A stretch of 64,000 nucleotides of DNA from positions 1,342,182 to 1,406,181 of the forward strand of contig NZ_JACHNU010000001.1 in NCBI RefSeq assembly GCF_014199525.1. Direction: 5' to 3'. The position numbers were made by a program, and so were the translations under genes. Numbering within the stretch: the first letter of the stretch is position 1; each line of letters opens with the position of its first letter. This DNA comes from Conexibacter arvalis. Lineage in GTDB: Bacteria > Actinomycetota > Thermoleophilia > Solirubrobacterales > Solirubrobacteraceae. The notes below the pieces were generated by a model that saw only the letters and a program-made list of their open reading frames with translations, was not told where the DNA came from and did no database searches. Positions 1 through 8,093 of the stretch are shown one piece after another.

Positions 1-146
1 CGAGCCGGCTCAACCGCCTGCGCGAGCTGGGCGAGCTGCTGGCGCAGGGCGGCGTGACGCCGGCGGGCGTCGTCGTGCTCGGGCGTGAGCGGTCGGCCGA
101 GACCGTCTACGAGGCCGGCCGGGACGTTGCGGGCGCCCCGGCCTGA
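1..146 (+). CDS. C-terminal end of a probable polysaccharide-biosynthesis tyrosine autokinase (partial)
   Basis: An open frame enters from the left edge and stops with TGA at 144-146, leaving 47 visible residues. The visible part reads like the last helix and strand of a BY-kinase/Wzz-type protein: a run of leucine-rich helix, then a hydrophobic strand containing GVVVLG where these kinases usually have GVVLN, followed by a short polar tail. No catalytic motif is in the window, so the assignment rests on this tail and on the neighbouring capsule/exopolysaccharide genes. It could be another P-loop or chain-length protein. Confidence 0.4.
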   Translation, partial: SRLNRLRELGELLAQGGVTPAGVVVLGRERSAETVYEAGRDVAGAPA

Positions 147-1533
147 GACGACCGCCGCCTGGGATCGGCTCGCCGGCGCGACCGGGCCGGCGATCGTCGG
201 CGCCGCGGCGGTCGCCGCGGTGCTCGCCGGCGCCGCCAGCGGCGCCGATCCGCGGCTCGCCGTGCTGCTGACGGTCGGCGTCGTGTTCGCGGCGGTCGTC
301 TTCGCCGACCTCTTCGCCGGCTTCGCGGTGATGGTCCTGTTCGCCTTCCTGGAGACGCTCTCGATGCTCGGCGGCGTCAGCCTCGCGAAGATGGCCGGGG
401 CGCTGCTGCTGCTCGCGTGGCTGGCGGCGATGACGACGCGCGGCCGCCGCTCGCGCAACTTCTTCGTCGAGCGGCCGGGGCTGGCCTACCTCGTGCTCGC
501 GTTCGTCGGGCTCAACGCGGTCTCGCTCGCGTGGTCGGAGGACGTCGGCGTCGGCATGTCGAGCGTCATGCGCTACGCGCTCAACGTCGCGCTGCTGCCG
601 ATCGCCTACACCGCGATCGACGACCGCCGCGACGCCGTCGGCATCCTCGCGACGATCGTCGTCGGCGCGGCGATCGCGGCCGTCTCGGGGATCCTCACCG
701 CGCCCGACGCCTCGGCCGGCAGCTACGTCCGCGCCGCCGGCAGCGTCGGCGACCCCAACGAGCTGGCCGCGGCGCTGGTCGTCGGGCTGGCGCTCGCGGT
801 CGCCTTCGCCGTCAACCGCGGCTTCGCGCCGCTCTGGCGCATCGCCGCCGCGGCCGTGGCGGGGCTGTGCATGCTCGGGGTGCTGCTGTCGCTGTCGCGC
901 GGCGGCCTGCTCGGCGTCTGCGCGCTGGTCGTGATCGCCGTCGCGATCGGCGGCCGCTGGCGCGGCCGACTGCTCGCCGGCGCGCTCGCGCTCGCCCTCG
1001 CCGGGGTCGGCTACTTCGCCTTCGTCGCGTCGCTGCCGGCGACCGAGCGCGTGCTGAACGTGGGCGGCGGGACCGGCCGCCTCGACCTCTGGACGGTCGG
1101 CGGGCGGATGGTCGAGGCCCAGCCGCTGACCGGCGTCGGCACCGGTCAGTTCCAGGTCGCCTCGATCCACTACCTGCTGCGGCCGGGAGCGCTGGAGCGC
1201 GGCGACCTGATCATCTCGACGCCGAAGGTGGCGCACAACACCTACCTCGAGGTCGTCGCGGAGGTCGGCATCGGCGGCGGGATCCTGTTCGGCGCGATCG
1301 CGCTCTTCTGCTTCGGCTGCGCCTGCGCCTCGATCGGCCGCTTCCGCGCGGCCGGCGACGAGCGGCTGGAGATCCTCGCGCGCGGGCTCGTCGCCGGGCT
1401 CGGCGCCTACTTCGTGACGATCCTGTTCATCTCCGAGAACTACTCGAAGCTGCTGTGGGCGCTGCTCAGCATCGGCCCGGCGCTGCTGGCGGTCGCGACC
1501 GCGGCGCGACGCGAACGGGAGGGACCGGCATGA
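85..1533 (+). CDS. O-antigen ligase / Wzy-type polymerase family membrane protein
   Basis: Integral membrane protein of up to 482 residues with about ten to twelve hydrophobic segments. The Wzy_C-type region is clear: the SLSRGG motif after the sixth or seventh segment, the loop GTGRLDLW...PLTGVGTGQF, and the HNTYLEVVAEVG motif before the last segments. These proteins polymerise or ligate lipid-linked oligosaccharides outside the membrane. The GTG at 85 overlaps the upstream gene by 62 bp. A TTG at 127 would reduce the overlap to 20 bp, and neither has a good ribosome site. The stop overlaps the next start (ATGA), so it is translationally coupled to the glycosyltransferase that follows. Confidence 0.85.
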   Translation: MSGRPRPSTRPAGTLRAPRPETTAAWDRLAGATGPAIVGAAAVAAVLAGAASGADPRLAVLLTVGVVFAAVVFADLFAGFAVMVLFAFLETLSMLGGVSLAKMAGALLLLAWLAAMTTRGRRSRNFFVERPGLAYLVLAFVGLNAVSLAWSEDVGVGMSSVMRYALNVALLPIAYTAIDDRRDAVGILATIVVGAAIAAVSGILTAPDASAGSYVRAAGSVGDPNELAAALVVGLALAVAFAVNRGFAPLWRIAAAAVAGLCMLGVLLSLSRGGLLGVCALVVIAVAIGGRWRGRLLAGALALALAGVGYFAFVASLPATERVLNVGGGTGRLDLWTVGGRMVEAQPLTGVGTGQFQVASIHYLLRPGALERGDLIISTPKVAHNTYLEVVAEVGIGGGILFGAIALFCFGCACASIGRFRAAGDERLEILARGLVAGLGAYFVTILFISENYSKLLWALLSIGPALLAVATAARREREGPA

Positions 1534-2720
1534 GCGAGCGGTCGCTCGTCCAGGTGACGCTGTGGAACAGCCCGTATCTGGGCAACGTGATGACGAGCCA
1601 GCTCGCGCTCGCCGCGACCGTGCGGCGGGAGCTGGGTCTCGGCACGCACTTCGTCCTCGCCGACGGCGCCGCCGGACAGCCGTGGCTGGCGGACCTGGAG
1701 GCGGCCGGGACCACCTGGTCGGTGCTGCCGCCGCGCCGCGGCTGGAAGGCGCACCTCGCCCGCGCGGTGCGCGACCACGACGCCGCGCTCGTGCACACGC
1801 ACTTCACCGCCGCCGACCTGGCAGGGGCGCGCGTCGCCACCGCCGCGGGGATCCCGTGCGTCTGGCACGTGCGCACCGGCTTCAACGGCTACCCGCCGCG
1901 CCAGCGGGCGAAGGACCTCGTGAAGATGCGGCTCGTCGCCCGCCGCGACGTGGCGCGGATCGTCGCCGTCTCGCCGTGGCTCGGAGAGCTGGTGAGACGG
2001 CGCGGCGCGCCCGCGGAGCGGGTCGAGGTGGTGCCGAACGCGATCGTCCTCTCGCGCTTCGACCGGATGCCGTCGCGCGCGGCCGCGCGCGAGCGGTTCG
2101 GCCTCTCGGAGGAGGCGTCGGTCGTCGTCGCGCTCGGCTGGTGGCCGGAGGTGAAGGGGGTCGACGTCCTGCTCGACGCGCTCGACGAGGTGCTCGCGCG
2201 GCGCGCCGACGTCGAGCTGCTGCTGGTCGGCGAGCAGCGGATGCGCGACTTCCTCGCGGCGCGCTCGCCGCGCGACCCGTCGTGGCTGCGCCGGTCGGGC
2301 TTCGTCGAGGACTCGGCGTGGCTGTTCGCCGCGGGCGACCTGTTCGTCAGCGCGTCGCGCCACGAGGGCCAGTCGTCGGCGATCGGCGAGGCGATCGGCT
2401 GCGGCCTGCCGGTCGTGATGTCCGACATCCCCGGGACGGCCGGGTGGGCCGCGGCGCCCGGCGTCGAGATCTTCCCGAGCGAGGACGCCGAGCTGCTCGC
2501 CACGCGGCTGGAGGAGCAGCTCGCGACGCCGCCGCCGGAGCGCGCCGCGATCGCGGACGCCAACCGCCGCTGGGCGCGCGAGACGGTCGGGATCGAGACG
2601 TGGTGCGAGCGCCTGTGCGGGCTCTACCGCGAGCTGCTGTGGAGCGGCCGGCGGCCGCCGATCAGCCGCCGGCGCGGCGGGCGATCGCCGCGCGCACGAC
2701 GGCGATGTCGGCGCGCGTGA
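1530..2720 (+). CDS. GT4-family glycosyltransferase
   Basis: A 396-residue two-domain GT-B glycosyltransferase that should transfer a sugar from an activated nucleotide donor to the growing surface polysaccharide repeat unit in the cytoplasm. The N-terminal Rossmann half carries the HTHF motif. The C-terminal half has the hinge VVPNAI, the strand LLLVGE and the donor-binding stretch ASRHEGQSSAIGEAIGCGLPVV, whose E-x7-E pair is typical of GT4. ATG at 1530 overlaps the stop of the upstream ligase. The last ~20 codons are Arg-rich and overlap the end of the convergent flippase gene by 59 bp, so the true conserved protein probably ends near residue 375. Confidence 0.85.
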   Translation: MSERSLVQVTLWNSPYLGNVMTSQLALAATVRRELGLGTHFVLADGAAGQPWLADLEAAGTTWSVLPPRRGWKAHLARAVRDHDAALVHTHFTAADLAGARVATAAGIPCVWHVRTGFNGYPPRQRAKDLVKMRLVARRDVARIVAVSPWLGELVRRRGAPAERVEVVPNAIVLSRFDRMPSRAAARERFGLSEEASVVVALGWWPEVKGVDVLLDALDEVLARRADVELLLVGEQRMRDFLAARSPRDPSWLRRSGFVEDSAWLFAAGDLFVSASRHEGQSSAIGEAIGCGLPVVMSDIPGTAGWAAAPGVEIFPSEDAELLATRLEEQLATPPPERAAIADANRRWARETVGIETWCERLCGLYRELLWSGRRPPISRRRGGRSPRARRRCRRA

Positions 2721-4146
2721 GCTCGCGCAGCAGGAACAGCGCGGCGACGTAGACCGCCGGTCCGACGACGGCGCCGAGCGCCATCACCTGCAGCGACACG
2801 TCGCCGGTCCCCAGCAGCGCCAGCGCGCCGACCATCGCGGCGCCGGCGACGCACGCCCGCACCGTCGTCGTCAGCAGCGGCCGCAGCGGCAGGTCGACGC
2901 GCCTGTGCATGATCCAGACGTGCGCCGGCACCCAGATCGCGTACGCGACGCTGGTGCCGATCGCGGCGCCGACGATCCCGATCCGCGGCAGCAGCACGAG
3001 GTTGAGCGCGACGTTGACGCTCAGCATCGCGAAGGCGATCGGGACGCGGCGGCGGGCCTCGCCGAGGTAGTTGACCGACAGCGTCGTGATCTGCGCGATG
3101 CCGCTGAGGAAGACGTACGGGACGAGCGCCAGCAGCACGTCGGGCGCCTCCGGGTAGCCGTGGCCGAACAGCAGCTCGACGATCGCCTCGGGCCAGATCA
3201 CCAGCGGCGCGGTGAACAGCATCTGCAGCGCGATCAGGTAGCGGGTGCTCTGCTCGAACAGCCGCACGTCCGATCTGCCCGCGCCGGCGAGCCGCGGCGC
3301 GACCGCCGAGGAGAGCGCCGCCGCGGGGTAGTCGAGGAAGACCGCCAGCTGCATCGCGAGGCCGTAGGCCGCGACCGGCGAGCCGGCGCCGACGATCGCC
3401 GAGATCAGCAGCACGTCGATGCTGGCGAAGACGCGGAAGGCGGCGTCGACGAGCAGCAGCGGGCCGGCGTAGGAGAGGATCCGCCGCTCGCTGACGGGGG
3501 GATGGCGGTGGGAGCGGTGGGCGCTGCGCGTGCGGATCCGCCCGATCACGTTCGAGGCGACGAGGAGGCCGACCGCGAGGCCGGCCGCGTAGCCGATCGC
3601 GCGCCCGAACGCCGCGCCGGTCGCGGCCGCGCCGAGCAGCACGAGCACGATCGCCGAGGCGACCTCGACGACGCTCTCGGCGGTCGCGAGGACGACGTTG
3701 TAGCGGATCACGCCGAGCGCGATGAAGGAGCCGAGCAGCAGCAGGAAGACGCTCTGCCCGAACAGCGCCAGCGACAGCCCGCGCAGCACCCACTCGGCGC
3801 CGCCGGCGCCGAACAGGTCGCAGATCGGGCCGGCGAGCCCGAACAGCGCGGCCGACGCGATCAGGCTGACGCGCAGCTTCAGCCGCAGCGCCGTGCGGAA
3901 GACCGCGGCGGCGCCCTCGGGGTCGTCGCGCCGCTCGGCGAGGAAGCGCCCGGTCGAGGAGGTGATGCCGAGGTCGGCGAACAGCGACGCGATCGTCAGC
4001 ACGCTCATCCCGAAGGTGAAGAAGCCGTACTGCTCCGGGGTCAGCGCGCGGGCGAGGAAGATCGTCAGCCCCGCCGTCAGGACCGCGCCGATCATCTGCG
4101 CGGCGAACGCGAAGGTGGCGTTGCGGCTGACGCGCTCGCGGCTCAT
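2662..4146 (-). CDS. Wzx-like polysaccharide flippase (MOP superfamily)
   Basis: 494 residues with about fourteen hydrophobic segments and the N-terminal signature of the oligosaccharidyl-lipid flippase group (GAVLTAGLTIFLARALTPEQYG, then LADLG-like FADLGITSS). It should move undecaprenyl-linked repeat units across the membrane, matching the polymerase/ligase and transferase genes beside it. The second half shows the usual repeated pattern of MATE-like proteins. Its stop lies inside the 3' end of the convergent glycosyltransferase. Start ATG at 4146. A -10-like TACGCT (4205 to 4200) predicts a leader of roughly 47 nt. Confidence 0.85.
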   Translation of the reverse strand: MSRERVSRNATFAFAAQMIGAVLTAGLTIFLARALTPEQYGFFTFGMSVLTIASLFADLGITSSTGRFLAERRDDPEGAAAVFRTALRLKLRVSLIASAALFGLAGPICDLFGAGGAEWVLRGLSLALFGQSVFLLLLGSFIALGVIRYNVVLATAESVVEVASAIVLVLLGAAATGAAFGRAIGYAAGLAVGLLVASNVIGRIRTRSAHRSHRHPPVSERRILSYAGPLLLVDAAFRVFASIDVLLISAIVGAGSPVAAYGLAMQLAVFLDYPAAALSSAVAPRLAGAGRSDVRLFEQSTRYLIALQMLFTAPLVIWPEAIVELLFGHGYPEAPDVLLALVPYVFLSGIAQITTLSVNYLGEARRRVPIAFAMLSVNVALNLVLLPRIGIVGAAIGTSVAYAIWVPAHVWIMHRRVDLPLRPLLTTTVRACVAGAAMVGALALLGTGDVSLQVMALGAVVGPAVYVAALFLLRELTRADIAVVRAAIARRAGG

Positions 4147-4198
4147 CGCCTCGCCTCGCCGGTGCCCGGCGCCCTCCGCTCACCGCTCCGCATTTCGG

Positions 4199-4205
4199 TA
4201 GCGTA
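4199..4205. promoter_or_regulatory. Overlapping divergent -10 elements between flippase and deacetylase
   Basis: The palindromic core TAGCGTA can be read as TAGCGT on the plus strand (4199-4204) and TACGCT on the minus strand (4205-4200). Both fit the TANNNT -10 pattern used elsewhere in this window. If both work, polymerase binding for the two divergent genes would be mutually exclusive. Confidence 0.4.
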
Positions 4206-4236
4206 CGTGCTCGCCCGCCGGAGCGGGCGAGATGCG

Positions 4237-5010
4237 ATGCGCGACCTGCTCGTCCTCTGCTACCACGCGGTCAGCCCGCGCTGGCCGGCGGCGCTGTCGG
4301 TGACCCCGGCGGCGCTCGACGCGCAGCTCGGTGAGCTGGTGCGCCGCGGCTACCGCGGCGCCCGCTTCACCGACGCGCTCGCGGCGACGCCGCAGGGGCC
4401 GACGGTCGTCGTCACCTTCGACGACGGCTACCGCTCGGTGCTCGAGCTGGCCAAGCCGATCCTCGACCGCCACGGGCTCCCCGGCACCCTCTACGTCCCG
4501 AGCGACTGGCCGGATGCCGGCCGGCCGATGCGTTGGCCGGGGATCGACCGCTGGCTCGGGACCGAGCACGAGCCGGAGCTGGAGTGCCTGGGCTGGGAGG
4601 AGCTGCGCGGCCTCGCGGCCGACGGCTGGGAGATCGGCTCCCACACCTGCTCCCATCCGAGACTGCCGCAGGTGCGCGACGACGCCGAGCTGGCGCGCGA
4701 GCTGCGCGCGTCGAAGGCGCGGATCGAGGCCGAGCTGGGCCGTCCGTGCAGCTCGCTCGCCTACCCGTACGGCGCCGTCGACGGGCGCGTCGAGGCGGCG
4801 ACCGCGGCCGCCGGCTACACGGCGGCGTGCACGATCCCGCGCGTGCTGGCGTCGCCGCGTCCGCTGAGCTGGCCGCGCACGCCGATCTTCCACGTCGACG
4901 ACCGGCGGCGCTTCGGCCGCAAGGTCTCGCCGCGGATCCGGCGCCTGCGGGCGTCGGCGGCGGGGAGGCGGCTGGACCGCCTCCGCGTCGCGCGTTCCGA
5001 GCGCCGGTAG
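4237..5010 (+). CDS. Polysaccharide deacetylase (NodB-like, CE4)
   Basis: 257 residues. Catalytic motifs of carbohydrate esterase family 4 are present in order: TFDDG (motif 1, metal and base Asp), HTCSH (motif 2, metal His pair), then the YPYG strand and the final helix AATAAAGYTAACT. It would remove acetyl groups from N-acetylated sugars of the locus product or of peptidoglycan. I see no signal peptide at ATG 4237; an in-frame GTG at 4207 would add ten residues but also no signal. The protein may therefore act in the cytoplasm or be exported by another route. It is divergent from the flippase gene. Confidence 0.85.
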   Translation: MRDLLVLCYHAVSPRWPAALSVTPAALDAQLGELVRRGYRGARFTDALAATPQGPTVVVTFDDGYRSVLELAKPILDRHGLPGTLYVPSDWPDAGRPMRWPGIDRWLGTEHEPELECLGWEELRGLAADGWEIGSHTCSHPRLPQVRDDAELARELRASKARIEAELGRPCSSLAYPYGAVDGRVEAATAAAGYTAACTIPRVLASPRPLSWPRTPIFHVDDRRRFGRKVSPRIRRLRASAAGRRLDRLRVARSERR

Positions 5011-5115
5011 CGAGCGCGCGCCAAGTCGGTCGTACAGCCGTCCACCGCTTCGACGGGCGGCTAACAGCGGCTTTCCGGAGCGACGAGGGACGGGCAGACG
5101 CCCCCGACGCCCGAG

Positions 5116-6768
5116 GTGCTGGTGCCCCGCTTCCCCCGCCATCGCCGTTCCCGCCGCTCCGTGCCCGCGTCGCCGGCCCTCCGGCTCGGCGCGGCCGCGC
5201 TGCTGCTCGGCGCCGTCGCCGCCGCGCCCACCGGAGCCGCGGCTGCGGCTGCCGGCGTCCCGGCGACCGCGGCCGGGGAGAGCTGCACCCGCTACGCGGC
5301 GCCGAGCGGCAGCGACGGCGCCGCCGGCAGCGCCGCGGCGCCGTTTCGCACGGCGCAGAAGCTGGTCGACTCGCTCGCGGCCGGCCAGGTCGGCTGCCTG
5401 CGGGCCGGCACCTACGTCCAGGACGTCGCGATCGCCCGGGCGCGCGTGACGCTGACGGCTGCCGCCGGCGAGCAGGCGACGCTGGTCGGCCGCCTCTGGG
5501 TCAAGCGCGGCGCCGACGGGGTGCTCGTCACCGGGCTGCGGCTGAACGGCCGCAACGCCGCGCTGCTGCCGTCGCCGACCGTCAACGGCAACGACGCGCG
5601 CTTCGTCGGCAACGACGTCACCAACGACAACAGCGAGATCTGCTTCCTGATCGGATCGAGCTGGGGGCGCGCGCAGCGCACGGTGCTGAGCGGCAACCGG
5701 ATCCATCACTGCGGCAAGCTGCCCTCCTCCAACCAGGACCACGGCATCTACGTCGCCGAGGCCGACGACACGCAGATCGTCGACAACGTCATCTACGCCA
5801 ACGTCGACCGCGGGATCCAGCTCTACCCCGACGCGCAGCGGACGGTCGTGCGCGGCAACGTGATCGACGGCAACGGCGTCGGGATCATCTTCTCCGGCGC
5901 CGACGGCGCCGCTTCCAGCCACACCGTCGTCGAGCAGAACGTGATCGCCAACTCGGCGATCCGCGCGAACGTCGAGTCGTGGTACCCGTCCGGCAACCCG
6001 ATCGGCGTCGGCAACGTCGTGCGCGGCAACTGCATCTCGACGGCGTCGGCCGCGCGCGCGTCGGTCGACGGCTCCGGCCACGGCTTCACCGCGACCGGCA
6101 ACACGATGGCCTCGTCGCTCGGCTACGCCGACCGCGCCGCCGCCGACTTCCGCCTCTCCCCGTCGAGCCCGTGCGCCGCCGCGCTCGCCGCCAGCCGGGC
6201 ACCGGCCGGCCCCGGCTGGGAGCCCCCGATCGCCGCCGCGACCCCGCCGCCGACCGAGCCCGGCCCGAGTGAGCCGGCGCCGAGCGAGCCGCCGCCGACC
6301 GAGCCGGCGCCGACCGGGCCGGGGCCGAGCGAGCCGCCGCCGAGCGAGCCGGCGCCGCAGGAGCCGAGCCCGACGCAGCCGGGTCCGACCGCGCCTGCTC
6401 CGGCTCCGACCGCGCCTGCTCCGGCTCCGACCGCGCCTGCTCCGGCTCCGACCGCGCCCGCCCCGGCTCCGACCGCGCCCGCCCCCGCCCCCGCGCCGAC
6501 CCCGCCCGCTCCGGCGCCCGCGCCGAGCGCTCCCGCGCCCGCCCCTGGCGGCGGCGCGACCACGGGCGGAGGGGCGAGAGCCCCGCGCAAGCCGTCGGGC
6601 GACAGGCAGCGGACCCGCAGCGCGCCCGCCACGCGCGCGGCCGTCCGGCGCTGCGTGCGGGCGGCGGCGAAGCGGGCGCGTGCGGGCGGCAAGCGCGCCC
6701 GGGCGGCGAGCAGACGGGCGCGCAAGCGGTGCGCCGCCGCAGCGGCGAAGCCGGCGCGCCGGCGCTGA
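5116..6768 (+). CDS. Secreted right-handed beta-helix protein with proline-rich and basic tail
   Basis: Up to 550 residues starting at GTG 5116 (another GTG at 5122). A twin-Arg-like basic N-terminus followed by an Ala/Leu-rich segment forms a signal peptide of about 40-50 residues. Residues ~55-340 show repeated G-N-x-I/V turns typical of parallel beta-helix proteins (pectate-lyase fold, Beta_helix/DUF1565 type). Residues ~375-480 are a Pro-rich stalk (PSEP, then seven-residue TAPAPAP repeats). The last ~60 residues are Arg/Lys/Ala-rich with two cysteines. It may be a lyase or binding protein acting on the exopolysaccharide; no catalytic residues can be assigned. Confidence 0.7.
   Translation: MLVPRFPRHRRSRRSVPASPALRLGAAALLLGAVAAAPTGAAAAAAGVPATAAGESCTRYAAPSGSDGAAGSAAAPFRTAQKLVDSLAAGQVGCLRAGTYVQDVAIARARVTLTAAAGEQATLVGRLWVKRGADGVLVTGLRLNGRNAALLPSPTVNGNDARFVGNDVTNDNSEICFLIGSSWGRAQRTVLSGNRIHHCGKLPSSNQDHGIYVAEADDTQIVDNVIYANVDRGIQLYPDAQRTVVRGNVIDGNGVGIIFSGADGAASSHTVVEQNVIANSAIRANVESWYPSGNPIGVGNVVRGNCISTASAARASVDGSGHGFTATGNTMASSLGYADRAAADFRLSPSSPCAAALAASRAPAGPGWEPPIAAATPPPTEPGPSEPAPSEPPPTEPAPTGPGPSEPPPSEPAPQEPSPTQPGPTAPAPAPTAPAPAPTAPAPAPTAPAPAPTAPAPAPAPTPPAPAPAPSAPAPAPGGGATTGGGARAPRKPSGDRQRTRSAPATRAAVRRCVRAAAKRARAGGKRARAASRRARKRCAAAAAKPARRR
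6388..6492 (+). repeat. 21-bp tandem repeat encoding TAPAPAP
   Basis: Five head-to-tail copies of a 21-bp unit (units start at 6388, 6409, 6430, 6451 and 6472). The first three are almost identical and the last two have T-to-C third-base changes. They encode the Pro-rich stalk of the beta-helix protein and should be prone to copy-number change by slippage. Confidence 0.85.
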
Positions 6769-6862
6769 TCCCGCCGGCCTGACAGGTCGGAAAGCGGTAC
6801 GACGACGCACCGAACCCAGGTCGACGAGGTACGATCACGGCGGTCGGCCGGCTCCGAGCACC

Positions 6863-8086
6863 ATGGCGCGCCAATCCGAACGCATCAACGTCGCCGTCTT
6901 CATCGACTACGCGGGCGAGACCGGCGGCGCCGAGACGCTCGCCGTGCAGCTCGTCGAGCGGCTCGACCCCGCGCGCTTCGGCCGCACGCTCGTCGTCTTC
7001 AGACGGATCGAGCGCGACGACCCGCTCGCCGACGAGCACGCGGCGGTCGCCGCGCGGCTGCGGCGCGGCGGCGTCGACGTGCTCGCGCTCGACCGCGACG
7101 GCCGCCTCGACCTCGCCGCGTGGCGGCCGTTCCTGCGCCGCCTGCGGGCGGGCGAGATCGACGTGCTCCACTCGCACAAGTTCGGCCCCAACGTGTGGGC
7201 GTCGCTGTTGGCCCGCCTCGCCGACGTGCCGGTCGTCGTCGCCCACGAGCACACGTGGTCGTTCGTCGGCGAGCCGCTGCGCAAGCTGCTCGACCGCTTC
7301 CTGATCGCCACCGGCGCCGACCTCGTCGTGGCCGTCTCCGAGCAGGATCGCGAGCGGATGGCGCGGATCGAGCGGATCCCGGCCGGCCGGATCCGCGTCC
7401 TCCCCAACGGCATCCCGCCGCCGGCGGTCGAGCGCGACGCCGCCGCGGTGCGGGCGGAGCTCGGCATCCCGGCCGGGGCGCCGCTGATCGGGACGATCGG
7501 GGTGCTGCGGCCGCAGAAGGACTTCGGCACGCTCGTCGCAGCCCATGCGCGGCTCCTGCGCTCTCGACCGGACGCCCGTCTCGCGATCGTCGGCGGCGGG
7601 CCGCTGCACGACGAGCTGGCGGCGCTGATCGCGCGCGAGGGCGTCGGCGAGCGGGTCCGCCTGCTCGGCCCGCGCGGCGACGCCGTCGAGCTGGCGGCGG
7701 CCTTCGACGTCGCCGTCAACAGCTCGCTGTACGAGGGCTCCTCGCTCGCGGTGATCGAGTACATGGCGCTCGGCCTGCCGATCGTCGCGACCGCGGTCGG
7801 CGGCAACCCCGACCTGCTCGACGGCGGCGGCGCCGGCCTGCTCGTCGAGCCGGGCGATCCGGCGGCGCTCGCCGAGGCGATCGGCTCGCTGCTCGCCGAC
7901 CCTGCGCGGGCGCGCGCGCTGGGCGAGCGGGCCCGCGCCCGCCAGCGGCAGCGGTACGACCTCGACCTGCAGGTCCGCCGCCTCGAGCAGCTCTACGAGC
8001 AGCTGTTCGCGGCTGCCACCTCGGCGGCGCCGCGCTCGCGGCTGAGCCGGGCGAGGCGCCCGCTGCCGCGGCTGCCGACCTCCTGA
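6863..8086 (+). CDS. GT4-family glycosyltransferase
   Basis: 407 residues. N-terminal GGAETLAVQLVERL motif (acceptor side), then HSHKFG, the linker VLPNGI, the start of the donor domain GTIGVLRPQKDFGTLV, and the donor-binding stretch YEGSSLAVIEYMALGLPIVAT with the GT4 E-x7-E arrangement. It probably adds a sugar to the same polysaccharide as the first GT4 gene. ATG 6863 lies 27 nt after a -10-like TACGAT (6830-6835), giving a short leader of about 21 nt with no convincing Shine-Dalgarno. It ends 7 bp from the end of the convergent sugar phosphotransferase gene. Confidence 0.87.
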   Translation: MARQSERINVAVFIDYAGETGGAETLAVQLVERLDPARFGRTLVVFRRIERDDPLADEHAAVAARLRRGGVDVLALDRDGRLDLAAWRPFLRRLRAGEIDVLHSHKFGPNVWASLLARLADVPVVVAHEHTWSFVGEPLRKLLDRFLIATGADLVVAVSEQDRERMARIERIPAGRIRVLPNGIPPPAVERDAAAVRAELGIPAGAPLIGTIGVLRPQKDFGTLVAAHARLLRSRPDARLAIVGGGPLHDELAALIAREGVGERVRLLGPRGDAVELAAAFDVAVNSSLYEGSSLAVIEYMALGLPIVATAVGGNPDLLDGGGAGLLVEPGDPAALAEAIGSLLADPARARALGERARARQRQRYDLDLQVRRLEQLYEQLFAAATSAAPRSRLSRARRPLPRLPTS

Positions 8087-8093
8087 GCGACCG

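Noticed and set aside
6388-6492. Tandem repeats as a possible CRISPR array
   Set aside because: The units are head to tail without spacers, are in frame, and encode a Pro-rich stalk. No cas genes are present anywhere in the window.
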